Shown: positions 6,009 through 6,995 of the stretch, piece after piece
Layout of the letters: each line of letters starts with the position of its first letter
How positions within the stretch are numbered: the first letter of the stretch is position 1
Assembly: GCA_014728785.1 (NCBI GenBank)
Contig: WJKZ01000218.1
Span: 1 to 6,995 of the forward strand
DNA length: 6,995 bases
Direction of reading: 5' to 3'
Origin: Candidatus Omnitrophota bacterium
GTDB taxonomy: Bacteria; Omnitrophota; Gorgyraeia; Duberdicusellales; 4484-171
Program-made: the position numbers and the translations under genes
Notes under the pieces: model-generated
The model's input: only the letters and a program-made list of their open reading frames with translations
What the model was told of the DNA's origin: nothing
The model's database searches: none

Positions 6009-6995
6009 ATGTGCGGTATAGCAGGTTATGTAGGTAAAAAAGAGGTACCTCCGCTTATTCTTGATATGCTTAAAAAGCTGGAATACCGGGGATATGATTC
6101 TGCCGGTATGTCTATATTGTCGCCCAAAAAGTTATCTGTAATAAAGTGCAAAGGTAAAATCAGCGATTTAAAAAAAATTGCAAAACTGAGAAAAACAGAC
6201 GGCTCTCTGAGCATAGGTCATACCCGTTGGGCTACTCACGGAAAGCCTTCCCGCAGGAACGCCCACCCTCACCTTGATTGTTCAAAGAGGATATCCGTAG
6301 TCCATAACGGTATAATAGAGAATTTTAAAGAACTGAAAGACAAGCTTGTCAGTGAAGGCTGTAAGTTTAGCTCAGACACTGATACAGAAGTTATTGCTCA
6401 CCTCATCAGCCGTTTTTATAAATACAAAGGAGATCTGGCAGGTGCCGTGAGAAAAGCCTTAAAGGAACTTAAGGGTTCTTATGCTTTGGGGGTAATAAGC
6501 TTAGACGAACCGGACAGAATAGTTGCCTGTCGCAGGGATTCGTCGCTGGTTATAGGAGTGGGTAAAAATGAGAATTTTATAGTTTCCGATATTGCCGCGA
6601 TTTTAAACCACACTTCCAGAGTTATTTACCTTAAGGACGGCGAAGTTGCGGCGGTAACCAAAGATACTATTGACATAACCGATCTCTGCGGCCGTAAAGT
6701 TTCCCGGAAGGTGGATAAGGTTTCCTATAACATAAAAGAAGCTCAGCTGGGAGAGTTCCCGCATTTTATGCTTAAAGAAATACATGAGCAGCCCAGGGTT
6801 TTTTCCCGCATAATGGCTCACTACACGTTGCCTTCGGGGAATATCAGATTCGAAGGGCTTAATCTTACCAAAAAATATTTTAGAGGACTGGATAATATAA
6901 CTATAGTTGCCTGCGGCACCGCTTTTCATGCGGGTTTGGCAGGCAAGTATATACTGGAATCTTATTTGCGCATACCGGTCACTGTTGATTTGGGC
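6009..6995 (+). CDS. glmS: Glutamine-fructose-6-phosphate aminotransferase (isomerizing), 5' part
   Basis: GlmS converts fructose-6-phosphate and glutamine to glucosamine-6-phosphate, the entry to UDP-GlcNAc, peptidoglycan and other amino-sugar polymers. The frame is open from the ATG to the right edge, 329 codons of an expected 600 or so; the C-terminal part lies outside the window. The class II glutaminase domain covers about 2-220: Cys2 (MCGIAGYVG), LEYRGYDSAG, Arg73 in GHTRWATHG, NAHPH, Asn100-Gly101 in HNGIIEN and Asp123 in DTDTEV. KEIHEQP then leads into the first SIS (sugar isomerase) domain, with CGTAFHAG from Cys302. E. coli has Ser after CGT; here it is Ala305, a substitution I believe is common in other GlmS. 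Rival family members are less likely given the GlmS-specific MLKEI-EQP linker. The gene begins 4 bases after the purF stop, which leaves no room for a glmS ribozyme directly upstream. Confidence 0.95.
   Translation, partial: MCGIAGYVGKKEVPPLILDMLKKLEYRGYDSAGMSILSPKKLSVIKCKGKISDLKKIAKLRKTDGSLSIGHTRWATHGKPSRRNAHPHLDCSKRISVVHNGIIENFKELKDKLVSEGCKFSSDTDTEVIAHLISRFYKYKGDLAGAVRKALKELKGSYALGVISLDEPDRIVACRRDSSLVIGVGKNENFIVSDIAAILNHTSRVIYLKDGEVAAVTKDTIDITDLCGRKVSRKVDKVSYNIKEAQLGEFPHFMLKEIHEQPRVFSRIMAHYTLPSGNIRFEGLNLTKKYFRGLDNITIVACGTAFHAGLAGKYILESYLRIPVTVDLG

Noticed and set aside
6912..6926. GlmS Ala305 replacing a phosphate-binding Ser of the SIS domain.
   Set aside because: CGTA in place of CGTS is, as far as I recall, common in functional GlmS; the rest of the motif is intact.
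6603..6929. A 108-residue reading frame on the - strand opposite glmS.
   Set aside because: It is antisense to the glmS linker and SIS region, with no recognisable domain.

Overview
The window carries four complete or partial protein genes, all on the + strand and tightly packed: carA (202-1299), carB (1402-4629), purF (4631-6004) and the first 329 codons of glmS (6009 to beyond the right edge). No rRNA, tRNA, CRISPR array, insertion sequence or phage gene is visible.

The organism is a bacterium with moderately AT-rich DNA and heavy use of ATA, AGA and AGG codons. PurF is the iron-sulfur type, as in Bacillus subtilis, and GlmS is the ordinary bacterial two-domain enzyme. The sequence does not fix a phylum. 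The Fe-S PurF and the codon use would suit an uncultured, possibly anaerobic lineage, but that is inference.

Layout: 1-201 is a presumed non-coding leader with a hairpin and an AAACCGGTTT palindrome, ending in a good ribosome site for carA. 1300-1401 is a 102-base spacer holding a strong but orphaned ribosome site and a possible stem-loop; carB after it has no Shine-Dalgarno sequence of its own. carB and purF are 1 base apart, purF and glmS 4 bases apart, so the last three genes are almost certainly cotranscribed and probably translationally coupled. No terminator is seen between any of the genes.

What unites them is chemistry: every enzyme takes the amide nitrogen of glutamine. CarAB makes carbamoyl phosphate for pyrimidines and arginine, PurF makes phosphoribosylamine for purines, and GlmS makes glucosamine-6-phosphate for cell-wall amino sugars. 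CarA uses a class I (Cys-His-Glu) glutaminase; PurF and GlmS use homologous class II (N-terminal Cys) glutaminases and sit in tandem. The window is mainly core metabolism. The points most worth checking are the Fe-S PurF without a propeptide, the orphan ribosome site before carB, and the grouping of unrelated pathways by glutamine use. I saw no sign of a wholly new system.
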